Source: Candidatus Avoscillospira stercoripullorum
GTDB taxonomy: Bacteria > Bacillota > Clostridia > Oscillospirales > Oscillospiraceae
Reading direction: 5' to 3'
DNA length: 7,663 nucleotides
Assembly (NCBI GenBank): GCA_018712905.1
Contig: DVGD01000101.1
Coordinates: forward strand, 1 to 7,663
The position numbers were made by a program, and so were the translations under genes. The notes beneath the pieces were generated by a model. That model was given only the letters and a program-made list of their open reading frames with translations. It was not told the origin of the DNA and did not search any database. Below, in pieces: positions 1-5,493 of the stretch (the stretch's first letter is position 1; every line of letters starts with the position of its first letter).

Positions 1-10
1 AAAAAAGTAT

Positions 11-39
11 TTGACTTTACGGGTCTGTTCTTATATAAT
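11..39 (+). promoter_or_regulatory. Sigma-A promoter of the yceD-rpmF unit
   Basis: A TTGACT -35 box (11-16) and a perfect TATAAT -10 box (34-39) are separated by exactly 17 bp. Transcription would start near 46, giving a leader of about 27 nt before the ATG at 73. This is near-consensus for the vegetative sigma factor and fits strong expression of a ribosomal protein gene. Confidence 0.88.
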
Positions 40-72
40 AGCCAATGCACGAAATATGGATAGGAGAGCGCT

Positions 73-573
73 ATGCTGTTAGGATTGTCTAAAATCATCG
101 ACTGCCCGGGCGGCGTAGTTCCCTTTGAAACCACTCTGGACTTGAGCCAAATGGACTTTGGCGGCTGCTGCCCATTGCACGAGCCGGTTCATGCCAAGGG
201 CTCCGTCCGAAACACGGCGGGCGTGCTGATCCTCACGGCGGAGATTGACGCGGTGCTGGACGGCGTGTGCGACCGCTGCTGCAAGCCCTTCCACCGGCCG
301 TTTACCCTGCCGCTGGAGGCCGTGCTGGTGACCAAGCTGGAATCCGATCAGCTGGACAGCCCCTGGGTCTTTGAGCTCGTGGGGGACGACGCCGACCTGG
401 ACGACATTTTCACCACAGCCGTTGTCCTCAATATGGACAGCAAGCTTCTCTGTAAGCCCGACTGCAAGGGACTCTGCCCCCGCTGCGGCAAGGATCTCAA
501 CGAAGGTTCCTGCGACTGCAAGCCCGAGCGCGACCCCAGGCTCCAGGTGCTCGAGAAGCTCCTCAACAAGTAG
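73..573 (+). CDS. yceD: DUF177/YceD-family protein encoded upstream of ribosomal protein L32
   Basis: A 166-residue protein that I assign to the DUF177 (YceD) family. The family is almost always encoded just before rpmF, and its members are linked to large-subunit rRNA accumulation or processing, but the biochemical role is not settled. Visible family traits are a central cysteine motif (C66-D-R-C69-C70 followed by KPF), an acidic D/E-rich stretch near 100-112 leading into DDIF, and a C-terminal cysteine cluster (C127, C131, C135, C138, C147, C149) around LCPRCG that looks like a small metal-binding knuckle. The ATG at 73 has an AGGAGA Shine-Dalgarno at 62-67. The gene is followed after 42 bp by rpmF, with no terminator strong enough to separate them, so the two are probably cotranscribed from the promoter at 11-39. 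It is a cytosolic protein with no signal peptide or membrane segment. Family assignment is confident; function is inferred from context. Confidence 0.9.
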   Translation: MLLGLSKIIDCPGGVVPFETTLDLSQMDFGGCCPLHEPVHAKGSVRNTAGVLILTAEIDAVLDGVCDRCCKPFHRPFTLPLEAVLVTKLESDQLDSPWVFELVGDDADLDDIFTTAVVLNMDSKLLCKPDCKGLCPRCGKDLNEGSCDCKPERDPRLQVLEKLLNK

Positions 574-578
574 ACAAT

Positions 579-593
579 ATGCCGCTACGGCAT
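579..593 (+). other. Small hairpin between yceD and rpmF
   Basis: A 6-bp inverted repeat (ATGCCG / CGGCAT) with a CTA loop lies in the 42-bp gap just before the rpmF ribosome binding site. It has no proper T-run (only TTTC), so it is unlikely to be an efficient terminator. It could be a processing or mRNA-stability element, or chance. Confidence 0.35.
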
Positions 594-615
594 TTCAACC
601 AAGGAGGTGTACCAA

Positions 616-801
616 ATGGCAGTACCCAAGTGTAAAGTATCCAAGGCGAGAAGAGACAAGAGACGCAATTCTCACTGGAAGCTGGCGATCCCCGGTGTTG
701 TTGCTTGCCCCAAGTGTGGCGAGCCTCGCCTGCCCCACAGAGCTTGCAAGGCTTGCGGCACCTACAATGGCCGAGAAGTCGTTGCGGTGGAAGCGAAGTA
801 A
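616..801 (+). CDS. rpmF: 50S ribosomal protein bL32
   Basis: A 61-residue protein with the L32 N-terminus MAVPKCKVSK followed by the basic ARRDKRRNSHWKL segment, then a zinc ribbon made of C31-P-K-C34 and C44-K-A-C47. This is the four-cysteine, zinc-binding form of L32; zinc-independent paralogs lack these cysteines. It is a structural component of the large ribosomal subunit. An in-frame GTG at 607 would add three residues, but it overlaps the very strong AAGGAGG site at 601-607, which sits 8 nt before the ATG at 616; that ATG gives the canonical L32 N-terminus, so I choose it. The gene is second in the unit with yceD and is followed by an intrinsic terminator at 818-851. Length is normal for the family. 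Confidence 0.97.
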   Translation: MAVPKCKVSKARRDKRRNSHWKLAIPGVVACPKCGEPRLPHRACKACGTYNGREVVAVEAK

Positions 802-817
802 TAGGCACAAAAGAGTG

Positions 818-851
818 AGAAGAGGGCCTTTTTACCCTCTTCTTTTCTTTT
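818..851 (+). terminator. Intrinsic terminator after rpmF
   Basis: A perfect 9-bp stem (AGAAGAGGG at 818-826, CCCTCTTCT at 835-843) with an 8-nt loop, followed by a T-rich tail (TTTCTTTT). It ends the yceD-rpmF transcript. Confidence 0.85.
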
Positions 852-880
852 ACCTGGGGAAACCTGTCGATTTTCATTGG

Positions 881-905
881 TAGGGCGGGGTGCCCACACC
901 CCGCC
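881..905 (+). repeat. Palindromic hairpin repeat, GTAGGG family, copy 1
   Basis: The flank TAGGGC runs into a perfect 9-bp stem: GGCGGGGTG (884-892), loop CCCA, CACCCCGCC (897-905). It lies in the 136-bp gap between rpmF and der. It shares its left flank and its architecture (stem about 9 bp, loop 3-5 nt) with five other copies in this window (3977-4000, 4178-4202, 4229-4254, 4282-4304, 4324-4348), although the stem cores differ. No T-run follows, so it is not a standard terminator. No clear sigma-A promoter for der is visible in the gap. Confidence 0.6.
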
Positions 906-937
906 GCAGCACAGTTTGATTTGAAAGGAGGCGCGCC

Positions 938-2272
938 ATGGGAAAGCCCATCGTCGCCATAGTCGGCCGCCCCAATGTGGGCAAGTCCATGCTCTTTAAT
1001 AAACTCACCGGCCGCCGCATGGCCATTGTGGAGGACACCCCCGGCGTCACCCGCGATCGGATCTACGGCGATTGCGAGTGGAACGGCCGCACCTTCCATC
1101 TGGTGGACACCGGCGGCATCGAGCCGGGCACCGACAGCGATATGCTCAAATTCATGCGCCGCCAGGCGGAGATCGCCATTGAGACGGCGGACGTCATCAT
1201 CATGGTCACCGACGTCACCGTGGGGCTCACCGCTGCCGATTCCGAGGTGGCCACCATGCTCAAGCGCTCGAAGAAGCCGGTGGTGGTGGCTGTCAACAAG
1301 TGCGACCGGGTGGGCGCGCCTGACCCGGAGTTCTACGCCTTCTACGGCCTGGGGCTGGGAGATCCCATCGAGGTCTCGGCCATCCACGGCCACGGCACCG
1401 GCGATCTGCTGGATGCCTGCGTGGCCGAGTTCCCGCCGGAGGACGAGGACGAGGCCGAGGAAGACCGCATCAAGGTCGCCATCGTGGGCAAGCCCAACGT
1501 GGGCAAGTCCAGCCTGCTCAACCAGATTCTCGGCCAGGAGCGGGTCATCGTCTCCAACGTGGCCGGTACCACCCGGGACGCCATTGACTCCGACTTTGAA
1601 AACGAGTTTGGCAAGTACTGCTTCATCGACACCGCCGGCATGCGCCGGAAGTCCAAGGTGGACGACGCCATCGAGAAGTATTCCAACCTCCGCACCATCT
1701 CGGCCATCGAGCGGGCGGACGTGTGCCTGATCCTCATTGACGCCACCGAGGGCGTCACCGAGCAGGATACCAAGATCGCCGGTCTTGCCCACGAAGCCGG
1801 AAAAGCTTCCATCCTCGTGGTCAACAAGTGGGATCTGGTGGAAAAAGAGACCAATACCATGGACAAGATGACCGACGAGGTGCGCCGGGACTTGAGCTAC
1901 ATGACCTATGCCCCGGTGCTCTTCCTCTCGGCGCTCACCGGCCAGCGGGTGAATAAGCTCTACCAGCTCATCAACGAGGTGGTGGCGCAGTCGGCCATGC
2001 GCATCTCCACGGGCATGCTCAACAATGTCCTCGAGGATGCCACCGCCCGCGTCCAGCCCCCCAGCGACAAGGGTCGCCGCCTCAAGATCTACTATATGAC
2101 CCAGGTGGGCGTGAAGCCGCCCCACTTTGTGGCCTTCTGCAACGACGCCCGGCTCTTCCACTTCTCCTACCAGCGGTATCTGGAGAATCAGCTCCGCGCC
2201 GTCTTCGGCCTGATGGGCACGCCCATCAAGCTCACCATCCGCCAGAAGGGCGACAAAAACGACCTGGGCTGA
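938..2272 (+). CDS. der: Ribosome-assembly GTPase Der (EngA)
   Basis: A 444-residue protein with the tandem GTPase architecture unique to Der, which binds the 50S precursor and is needed for late large-subunit assembly. The first G domain has the P-loop GRPNVGKS (10-17), DTPGVTRDR switch I (33-41), DTGG (57-60) and NKCD (120-123). An acidic linker rich in E/D (about 168-176) leads to the second G domain, with GKPNVGKSS (184-192), GTTRDAID (210-217), DTAG (231-234) and NKWD (296-299). The rest (about 350-438) is the KH-like RNA-binding domain ending in KLTIRQKGDK. All nucleotide-binding motifs are intact. Residue 18, after the first P-loop, is Met where many Der proteins have Thr; I believe this is a common clostridial variant. 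An AAAGGAGG site at 924-931 supports the ATG at 938. It is the first gene of a probable der-plsY-gpsA operon; 43 bp separate it from plsY. Confidence 0.98.
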   Translation: MGKPIVAIVGRPNVGKSMLFNKLTGRRMAIVEDTPGVTRDRIYGDCEWNGRTFHLVDTGGIEPGTDSDMLKFMRRQAEIAIETADVIIMVTDVTVGLTAADSEVATMLKRSKKPVVVAVNKCDRVGAPDPEFYAFYGLGLGDPIEVSAIHGHGTGDLLDACVAEFPPEDEDEAEEDRIKVAIVGKPNVGKSSLLNQILGQERVIVSNVAGTTRDAIDSDFENEFGKYCFIDTAGMRRKSKVDDAIEKYSNLRTISAIERADVCLILIDATEGVTEQDTKIAGLAHEAGKASILVVNKWDLVEKETNTMDKMTDEVRRDLSYMTYAPVLFLSALTGQRVNKLYQLINEVVAQSAMRISTGMLNNVLEDATARVQPPSDKGRRLKIYYMTQVGVKPPHFVAFCNDARLFHFSYQRYLENQLRAVFGLMGTPIKLTIRQKGDKNDLG

Positions 2273-2315
2273 GGCGCCTGATTGCCATTTTGATCTTTCG
2301 CTGGGAGTGTGTACC

Positions 2316-2939
2316 ATGGAACTCTTTCTCTGGATTCTGGTCATCGTCCTGGGCTATGCCCTGGGCAACCTAAACGGTGCGCTGCTGGTCTCGAAGCTGT
2401 TCATCCACGATGACGTCCGCACCCACGGCAGCGGCAACGCCGGCCTCACCAACTTTTTCCGCACCTACGGCGGCTTTTTGTCGCTGCTGGTCATTGTCAT
2501 CGACGTGGGCAAGACCGTTCTGGCCTGCCTCATTGCCCAGTGGCTGCTGGGCGGCTATGGCTGGGGACTGGAGGCAAAAATGGCGGCCGGCGTAGCAGCC
2601 ATCCTGGGGCACAGCTATCCGGCGGCCTCCCAGTTCAAGGGCGGCAAGGGAATCTTGAGCGGCGCGGCCATGGCCGCGGCCATCGACTGGCGGGTGTTCG
2701 TGATCATTTTCGCCATCTTTGTGGTCACCGTGGCGCTCACCCGGTACGTCTCCCTGGGCTCTGTGCTATCCGGCCTCGCCTTTGGCGTGTGCTTCTGCTG
2801 CTTTCACTGGGGCAATTGGGTGGTCTGCGCCTTGGCGGTGTTTGCCGCTTTGTTTGTCACCGTGCGCCACCGCGCCAACATCAGTCGCCTTCTTCACCAC
2901 ACCGAATCGAAGCTGAGCTTCCATCATAAAAAGGAGTAA
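2316..2939 (+). CDS. plsY: Acyl-phosphate:glycerol-3-phosphate acyltransferase PlsY
   Basis: A 207-residue integral membrane protein that transfers an acyl group from acyl-phosphate to the sn-1 position of glycerol-3-phosphate, giving lysophosphatidate, the first step of phospholipid synthesis in most Gram-positive bacteria. Three family motifs are visible: GSGNAGLTN (38-46), the glycine-rich phosphate-binding FKGGKGI (107-113), and RYVSLGS (143-149), with a C-terminal HRANISRLL (185-193). Hydrophobic segments at about 1-26, 53-78, 88-105, 113-142 and 147-182 fit the five-helix topology. A GTG at 2307 could add three residues, but GGGAG at 2303-2307 is well placed for the ATG at 2316, and that start gives the typical short hydrophobic N-terminus. 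The substrate is made by GpsA, encoded 3 bp downstream. The acyl-phosphate maker PlsX is not in the window. Confidence 0.97.
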   Translation: MELFLWILVIVLGYALGNLNGALLVSKLFIHDDVRTHGSGNAGLTNFFRTYGGFLSLLVIVIDVGKTVLACLIAQWLLGGYGWGLEAKMAAGVAAILGHSYPAASQFKGGKGILSGAAMAAAIDWRVFVIIFAIFVVTVALTRYVSLGSVLSGLAFGVCFCCFHWGNWVVCALAVFAALFVTVRHRANISRLLHHTESKLSFHHKKE

Positions 2940-2942
2940 ACC

Positions 2943-3941
2943 ATGCAGATTACCATGCTGGGAAGCGGCGCCTGGGGCACGGCGCTTGCCAACCTGCTCT
3001 GTGAAAACGGGCATCAGGTGACCCTCTGGAGCCGCTCGGCGGAAAAGGCGGCGGCCATGGAGGAGAGCCGGGTCAACCCCCGTCTTCAAGGTGTGCCCCT
3101 TCATCCATCCTTGCATGTTTCGTCCAGCCTCCAGGCGGTGGGGGAGAGTGAGATGGTGGTCTTTGCCACGCCCTCCTTTGCCATCGCTGAGACGGCGCGG
3201 CTGGTCAGGGATCTTTTGCCCCGGGACGCCATTCTCGTCTCGGTGACCAAGGGAATCGAGGCGGAGACCGGCCTTCGCATGACGGAGATTCTCCGCCGGG
3301 AGACCGGCAGAGCGGCGGTGGCACTCTCGGGACCTTCCCACGCCGAGGAGGTTTCCCGGCACCTGCCCACGGGCTGCGTGGCCGCCTGCGAGGACGGAGC
3401 GCTGGCGGAAGCGGTGCAGGATGTGTTCATGGGGGACTATTTCCGGGTCTATGCCAGCGTGGACGTGGTGGGCGTGGAGCTCAGCGCCGCCATGAAGAAT
3501 GTCATCGCCCTCTGCGCTGGTGTAAGCGATGGCCTGGGGCTGGGGGATAACTCCAAGGCGCTTTTGGTGACCCGCGGCCTCACCGAGCTTGCCCGGCTGG
3601 GAATCTCGTTGGGCGGCCGGATGGAGACGTTCTCGGGTCTGGCCGGCGTGGGGGATATGATTGTCACCTGTACGTCCATGCACTCGAGAAACCGCCGCGC
3701 CGGCATCCTCATTGGCCGGGGAATCGCCGTGCAGCAGGCCATGGAGCAGGTGGGCGCCGTGGTGGAGGGCTACTACGCTGCCCGTTCGGCCTATGAATTG
3801 AGCCGCCGGACAGGGGTGGACATGCCCATCTGCCGGGAGGCCTATGCGGTGCTCTACGAGCACAAATCGCCCGAGGTAGCCGTCCAGTCCCTGATGCAGC
3901 GGGAGAAGAAGCACGAATTTGAAGATTCCGCCTGGACATAG
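2943..3941 (+). CDS. gpsA: NAD(P)-dependent glycerol-3-phosphate dehydrogenase
   Basis: A 332-residue cytosolic enzyme that reduces dihydroxyacetone phosphate to sn-glycerol-3-phosphate, the backbone for phospholipids. The N-terminal Rossmann fold begins with GSGAWG (7-12, GxGxxG), followed by ATPS (75-78), SVTKGIE (100-106) and LSGPSHAEEV (128-137). The C-terminal helical domain carries the catalytic lysine K185 in AAMKNVIALCAG, the substrate-binding GDNSKALLVTRG (201-212), FSGLAGVGDMIVTC (230-243) and SRNRRAG (248-254). All expected active-site residues are present and length is typical. Its Shine-Dalgarno, AAGGAG at 2931-2936, abuts the plsY stop codon, and the two genes are 3 bp apart, so translation is probably coupled. 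This places supply and use of glycerol-3-phosphate under one control. It is the last gene of the der-plsY-gpsA unit. Confidence 0.98.
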   Translation: MQITMLGSGAWGTALANLLCENGHQVTLWSRSAEKAAAMEESRVNPRLQGVPLHPSLHVSSSLQAVGESEMVVFATPSFAIAETARLVRDLLPRDAILVSVTKGIEAETGLRMTEILRRETGRAAVALSGPSHAEEVSRHLPTGCVAACEDGALAEAVQDVFMGDYFRVYASVDVVGVELSAAMKNVIALCAGVSDGLGLGDNSKALLVTRGLTELARLGISLGGRMETFSGLAGVGDMIVTCTSMHSRNRRAGILIGRGIAVQQAMEQVGAVVEGYYAARSAYELSRRTGVDMPICREAYAVLYEHKSPEVAVQSLMQREKKHEFEDSAWT

Positions 3942-3945
3942 CAAA

Positions 3946-3971
3946 AGCGACCCGCCGAAAGGCGGGTTGTT
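3946..3971. terminator. Bidirectional terminator hairpin after gpsA
   Basis: A GAAA-capped stem: ACCCGCC (3950-3956) pairs with GGCGGGT (3961-3967), and can extend through two G-U pairs to 3946/3971, giving 11 pairs. On the plus strand the tail is TTGTT, a modest U-run after gpsA. Read on the minus strand, the stem is followed by CGCTTTTGC, so it may also stop transcripts coming from the sigma/anti-sigma operon through the repeat island. Confidence 0.75.
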
Positions 3972-3976
3972 CCATT

Positions 3977-4000
3977 GTAGGAGCGGCCTAAATGGCCGCC
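3977..4000 (+). repeat. Palindromic hairpin repeat, GTAGGG family, copy 2
   Basis: GTAGGAGCGGCC, loop TAAAT, GGCCGCC. The core stem is 6 bp (GCGGCC 3983-3988 with GGCCGC 3994-3999). The left flank GTAGGA matches the family with one change. It lies 6 bp after the gpsA terminator. Confidence 0.5.
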
Positions 4001-4001
4001 C

Positions 4002-4061
4002 GAAGGCTCCCCTGTGAAGGGGAGCTGGTATGGCGAAAAGCGCCATGCCTGAGGGGTTGTC
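4002..4061 (+). repeat. Two-hairpin repeat module, left copy
   Basis: The first hairpin is GCTCCCCT (4006-4013), loop GTGA, AGGGGAGC (4018-4025). The second is a 9-bp stem containing one G-U pair (4027-4035 with 4041-4049; ATGGCG / CGCCAT core). The module closes with TGAGGGGTTGTC. The order (a CTCCCC-type hairpin, a variable hairpin, then GAGGGG) is repeated in inverted orientation at 4105-4165, so the two make a large imperfect inverted repeat of about 165 bp. From memory, sequences of this style are common between genes in gut Clostridia; I cannot check that here. Confidence 0.65.
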
Positions 4062-4104
4062 AGGTGGCGATTCTATAGAAGCCGGCGGTGATCGGTAACT
4101 CTGA

Positions 4105-4165
4105 TCCCCTCCGTCACGTCCTTCGGACGTGCCACCTCCCCTTGTGCACCAAGGGGAGGCTTTTT
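4105..4165 (-). repeat. Two-hairpin repeat module, right copy (inverted)
   Basis: Read on the minus strand: AAAAAGCCTCCCCTT, a loop, AAGGGGAGG, then a hairpin with GGACGTG / CACGTCC arms (4125-4131 with 4115-4121), then GGAGGGGATC. This is the same order as the left module at 4002-4061, with the variable second hairpin changed in sequence but still self-complementary. About 43 bp of unique sequence (4062-4104) separates the two modules. Confidence 0.65.
4135..4165 (+). terminator. Possible plus-strand intrinsic terminator inside the repeat
   Basis: A perfect 9-bp stem CCTCCCCTT (4135-4143) / AAGGGGAGG (4151-4159) with a 7-nt loop, followed by CTTTTTG. On the plus strand this has the form of a rho-independent terminator and could back up the hairpin after gpsA. 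It is also one arm of the inverted repeat module, so termination may be incidental. Confidence 0.5.
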
Positions 4166-4177
4166 GCACCGCATCCG

Positions 4178-4202
4178 CAGGGCGGCATGCCCTCATGCCG
4201 CC
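4178..4202 (+). repeat. Palindromic hairpin repeat, GTAGGG family, copy 3
   Basis: Flank CAGG then a perfect 9-bp stem, GGCGGCATG (4181-4189), loop CCCT, CATGCCGCC (4194-4202). The arms are identical to those of the copy at 4327-4348, which has the loop CCTT. Confidence 0.65.
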
Positions 4203-4228
4203 GCTCCTGCCAGGCCGCTTCGCGGCGC

Positions 4229-4254
4229 GGGTCGATGAGGACATCGACCCCTAC
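4229..4254 (-). repeat. Palindromic hairpin repeat, GTAGGG family, copy 4 (inverted)
   Basis: On the minus strand it reads GTAG then GGGTCGATG (4250-4242), loop TCCT, CATCGACCC (4237-4229). It keeps the GTAGGGG left flank and 9-bp perfect stem of the family, but has a different core and the opposite orientation to the other copies. Confidence 0.6.
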
Positions 4255-4269
4255 AAGCGCACCCAAATT

Positions 4270-4331
4270 CGCACGGCACTCGTAGGGGCGGCCATTGGCC
4301 GTCCGCAAACCGCACGGCACCCGTAGGGCGG
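4270..4331 (+). repeat. Direct repeat containing hairpin copy 5
   Basis: The string CGCACGGCAC, one base (T or C), then CGTAGGG occurs at 4270-4287 and again at 4311-4328, a 41-bp period. Each begins a hairpin copy. The first hairpin is GGGCGGCC (4286-4293), loop ATT, GGCCGTCC (4297-4304), 8 bp with one G-U pair. The second is the copy at 4324-4348. This shows that the repeated unit extends upstream of the hairpin itself. Confidence 0.65.
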
Positions 4332-4348
4332 CATGCCTTCATGCCGCC
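4324..4348 (+). repeat. Palindromic hairpin repeat, GTAGGG family, copy 6, overlapping the anti-sigma stop codon
   Basis: Flank TAGG then GGCGGCATG (4327-4335), loop CCTT, CATGCCGCC (4340-4348). The minus-strand TGA stop of the anti-sigma gene (4341-4339) is formed by the end of the right arm plus one loop base, so the repeat encodes the last residues (PAA) and the stop. Confidence 0.65.
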
Positions 4349-5493
4349 GGTACCGAGGCCACAGGAAAATACGCCTCGCCGATCCGAATACCGGCCACCT
4401 GGCTCAGATCCACCAGGGAGGGGAGGGTGAATTCCTCCGTCATCCAGGAAACGGCGTCGTCGTCGCCTCGGAGGCTGCTCTGGGCGCCGTCCAGGGCGAT
4501 CTCGGTGCCGTCCAGGAGCACCACAGCAGAATCATACGCCAAGTCGCAGATGGCTCCGCTCCAGGAGCGCTGGTAGGCTACCTGCGCGTCGAGTTCTGTG
4601 TAGGACGTGGCAGGCTCTTGGCCTGCGGCGCGGTCAAAAGCGCCCCAGTAGGCGTCGCCCATCTGGAACCAGGCGTCCTCACCGCCGTTGGCCTCGCACC
4701 ACTGGGCGAAATCCTGAGGATTGTCCATGGTGAAGCGGACGAAGCTTGCCCCCACGGCAACCTCGGTGAGGGTAGCCGTCTCGGGAATGAATCCATTTTC
4801 CAGGGGAAGCGCCACGGGGAAGGCCACCGTCTCCGACGGCGTGATGGGCAGGGTGAAGCGGCCAAAGTGGAGGATGCTGTCCGCCTCGCTCCGGAAGAGA
4901 TCCATGGAAAAACTGCTTGCCGCCTCAAAGATCGCCCCTCGGAGCTCCAAGCAGATCAGGGCGGAGCTTGTGGCGGCGTCGTAGGAGAGCTGCCGGATGC
5001 CGAAGAGATAAAACCCGTCGATTTCCGAAACGCCTCCTGCCTCCGGCTTGCCGCCGATGTCCCACTCGCCGTCCTCGCCGGCGGGAGAGACCCGGAGATA
5101 GGCGGTGACATTTTGCCCGGCGCAGATGGTGGAGACCAGCTCGATGGAGGCGCCCTCCACCTCGGTGATCCCGTCGTTTTCCAAGGGATTGTCCGTGGAA
5201 ATGGCGGGAAGATCCGTGTATTCCACATATTCCGGGATGTCGCCGGCGCTGGCCAAACCGGCGTCCTGTCGCGCCTGCTCCCAAAGGGTGAAGCCCACAG
5301 CCGCCGCGGTAGCGGTCAAAATGACCGTCAGGCACGCGGCCAGCAGCATCTTGATCGGGATATGCCGCCGCCGGGGCGTCAAAGCCAGCTTTTTCATGGT
5401 GCGGGCGATGGTGGTATCGGCGTCGGGGGTGTCCACAGCGGGGAAGGGCATGAAATCGGCTGGGTATTGGTCGAGTAAATCAGTGATTTTCAT
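4339..5493 (-). CDS. Single-pass membrane protein, probable anti-sigma factor of the adjacent ECF sigma factor
   Basis: A 384-residue protein. Residues 1-45 form a short charged segment (ending TPRRRH) that would be cytoplasmic and could hold the sigma factor. Residues about 47-69 (KMLLAACLTVILTATAAAVGFTL) form one membrane helix. The remaining 310 or so residues, acidic and rich in beta-prone stretches, would lie outside the membrane. There is no HxxxCxxC zinc anti-sigma motif. I do not recognise the outer domain for certain; segments such as ATLTEVAVGASFVRFTM resemble clostridial DUF4179-like anti-sigma proteins, but that is a weak guess. The ATG at 5493 overlaps the sigma stop codon (ATGA), and AAGGAGG at 5507-5501 lies 7 nt upstream, so translation is coupled. 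The role is inferred mainly from this arrangement. The stop codon lies in a hairpin repeat (4324-4348), so the natural C-terminus may have been altered. Confidence 0.8.
   Translation of the reverse strand: MKITDLLDQYPADFMPFPAVDTPDADTTIARTMKKLALTPRRRHIPIKMLLAACLTVILTATAAAVGFTLWEQARQDAGLASAGDIPEYVEYTDLPAISTDNPLENDGITEVEGASIELVSTICAGQNVTAYLRVSPAGEDGEWDIGGKPEAGGVSEIDGFYLFGIRQLSYDAATSSALICLELRGAIFEAASSFSMDLFRSEADSILHFGRFTLPITPSETVAFPVALPLENGFIPETATLTEVAVGASFVRFTMDNPQDFAQWCEANGGEDAWFQMGDAYWGAFDRAAGQEPATSYTELDAQVAYQRSWSGAICDLAYDSAVVLLDGTEIALDGAQSSLRGDDDAVSWMTEEFTLPSLVDLSQVAGIRIGEAYFPVASVPAA

Noticed and set aside
938..1000. Unusual first P-loop of Der (Met after GKS) as a sign of inactivity
   Set aside because: The Gly-Lys-Ser core and all other nucleotide motifs are intact; the position tolerates variation, and I believe Met is frequent there in Clostridia.
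563..2344. 593-codon open frame on the minus strand opposite rpmF and der
   Set aside because: It lies antisense to two certain genes, has no recognisable motif, and its GC-driven composition (long runs of G, H, D, A, L) is typical of a shadow frame opposite GC-rich coding sequence.
2766..4244. 492-codon open frame on the minus strand opposite plsY and gpsA
   Set aside because: It is opposite gpsA and part of plsY and crosses the repeat island; no family similarity and no suitable ribosome site.
4088..4338. Several 65-93 codon frames over the repeat island
   Set aside because: They are translations of palindromic repeats (Cys/Arg/Pro/His-rich), without ribosome sites.
4178..4348. Possible CRISPR array
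   Set aside because: Only two units share a 41-bp period, the repeated part is joined to variable palindromes rather than constant repeats with spacers, copies occur in both orientations, and no cas gene is present.
4333..5478. 381-codon open frame on the plus strand opposite the anti-sigma gene
   Set aside because: The minus-strand frame has a membrane helix, a ribosome site and an ATGA overlap with the sigma gene; the plus frame begins inside a hairpin repeat and has none of these.
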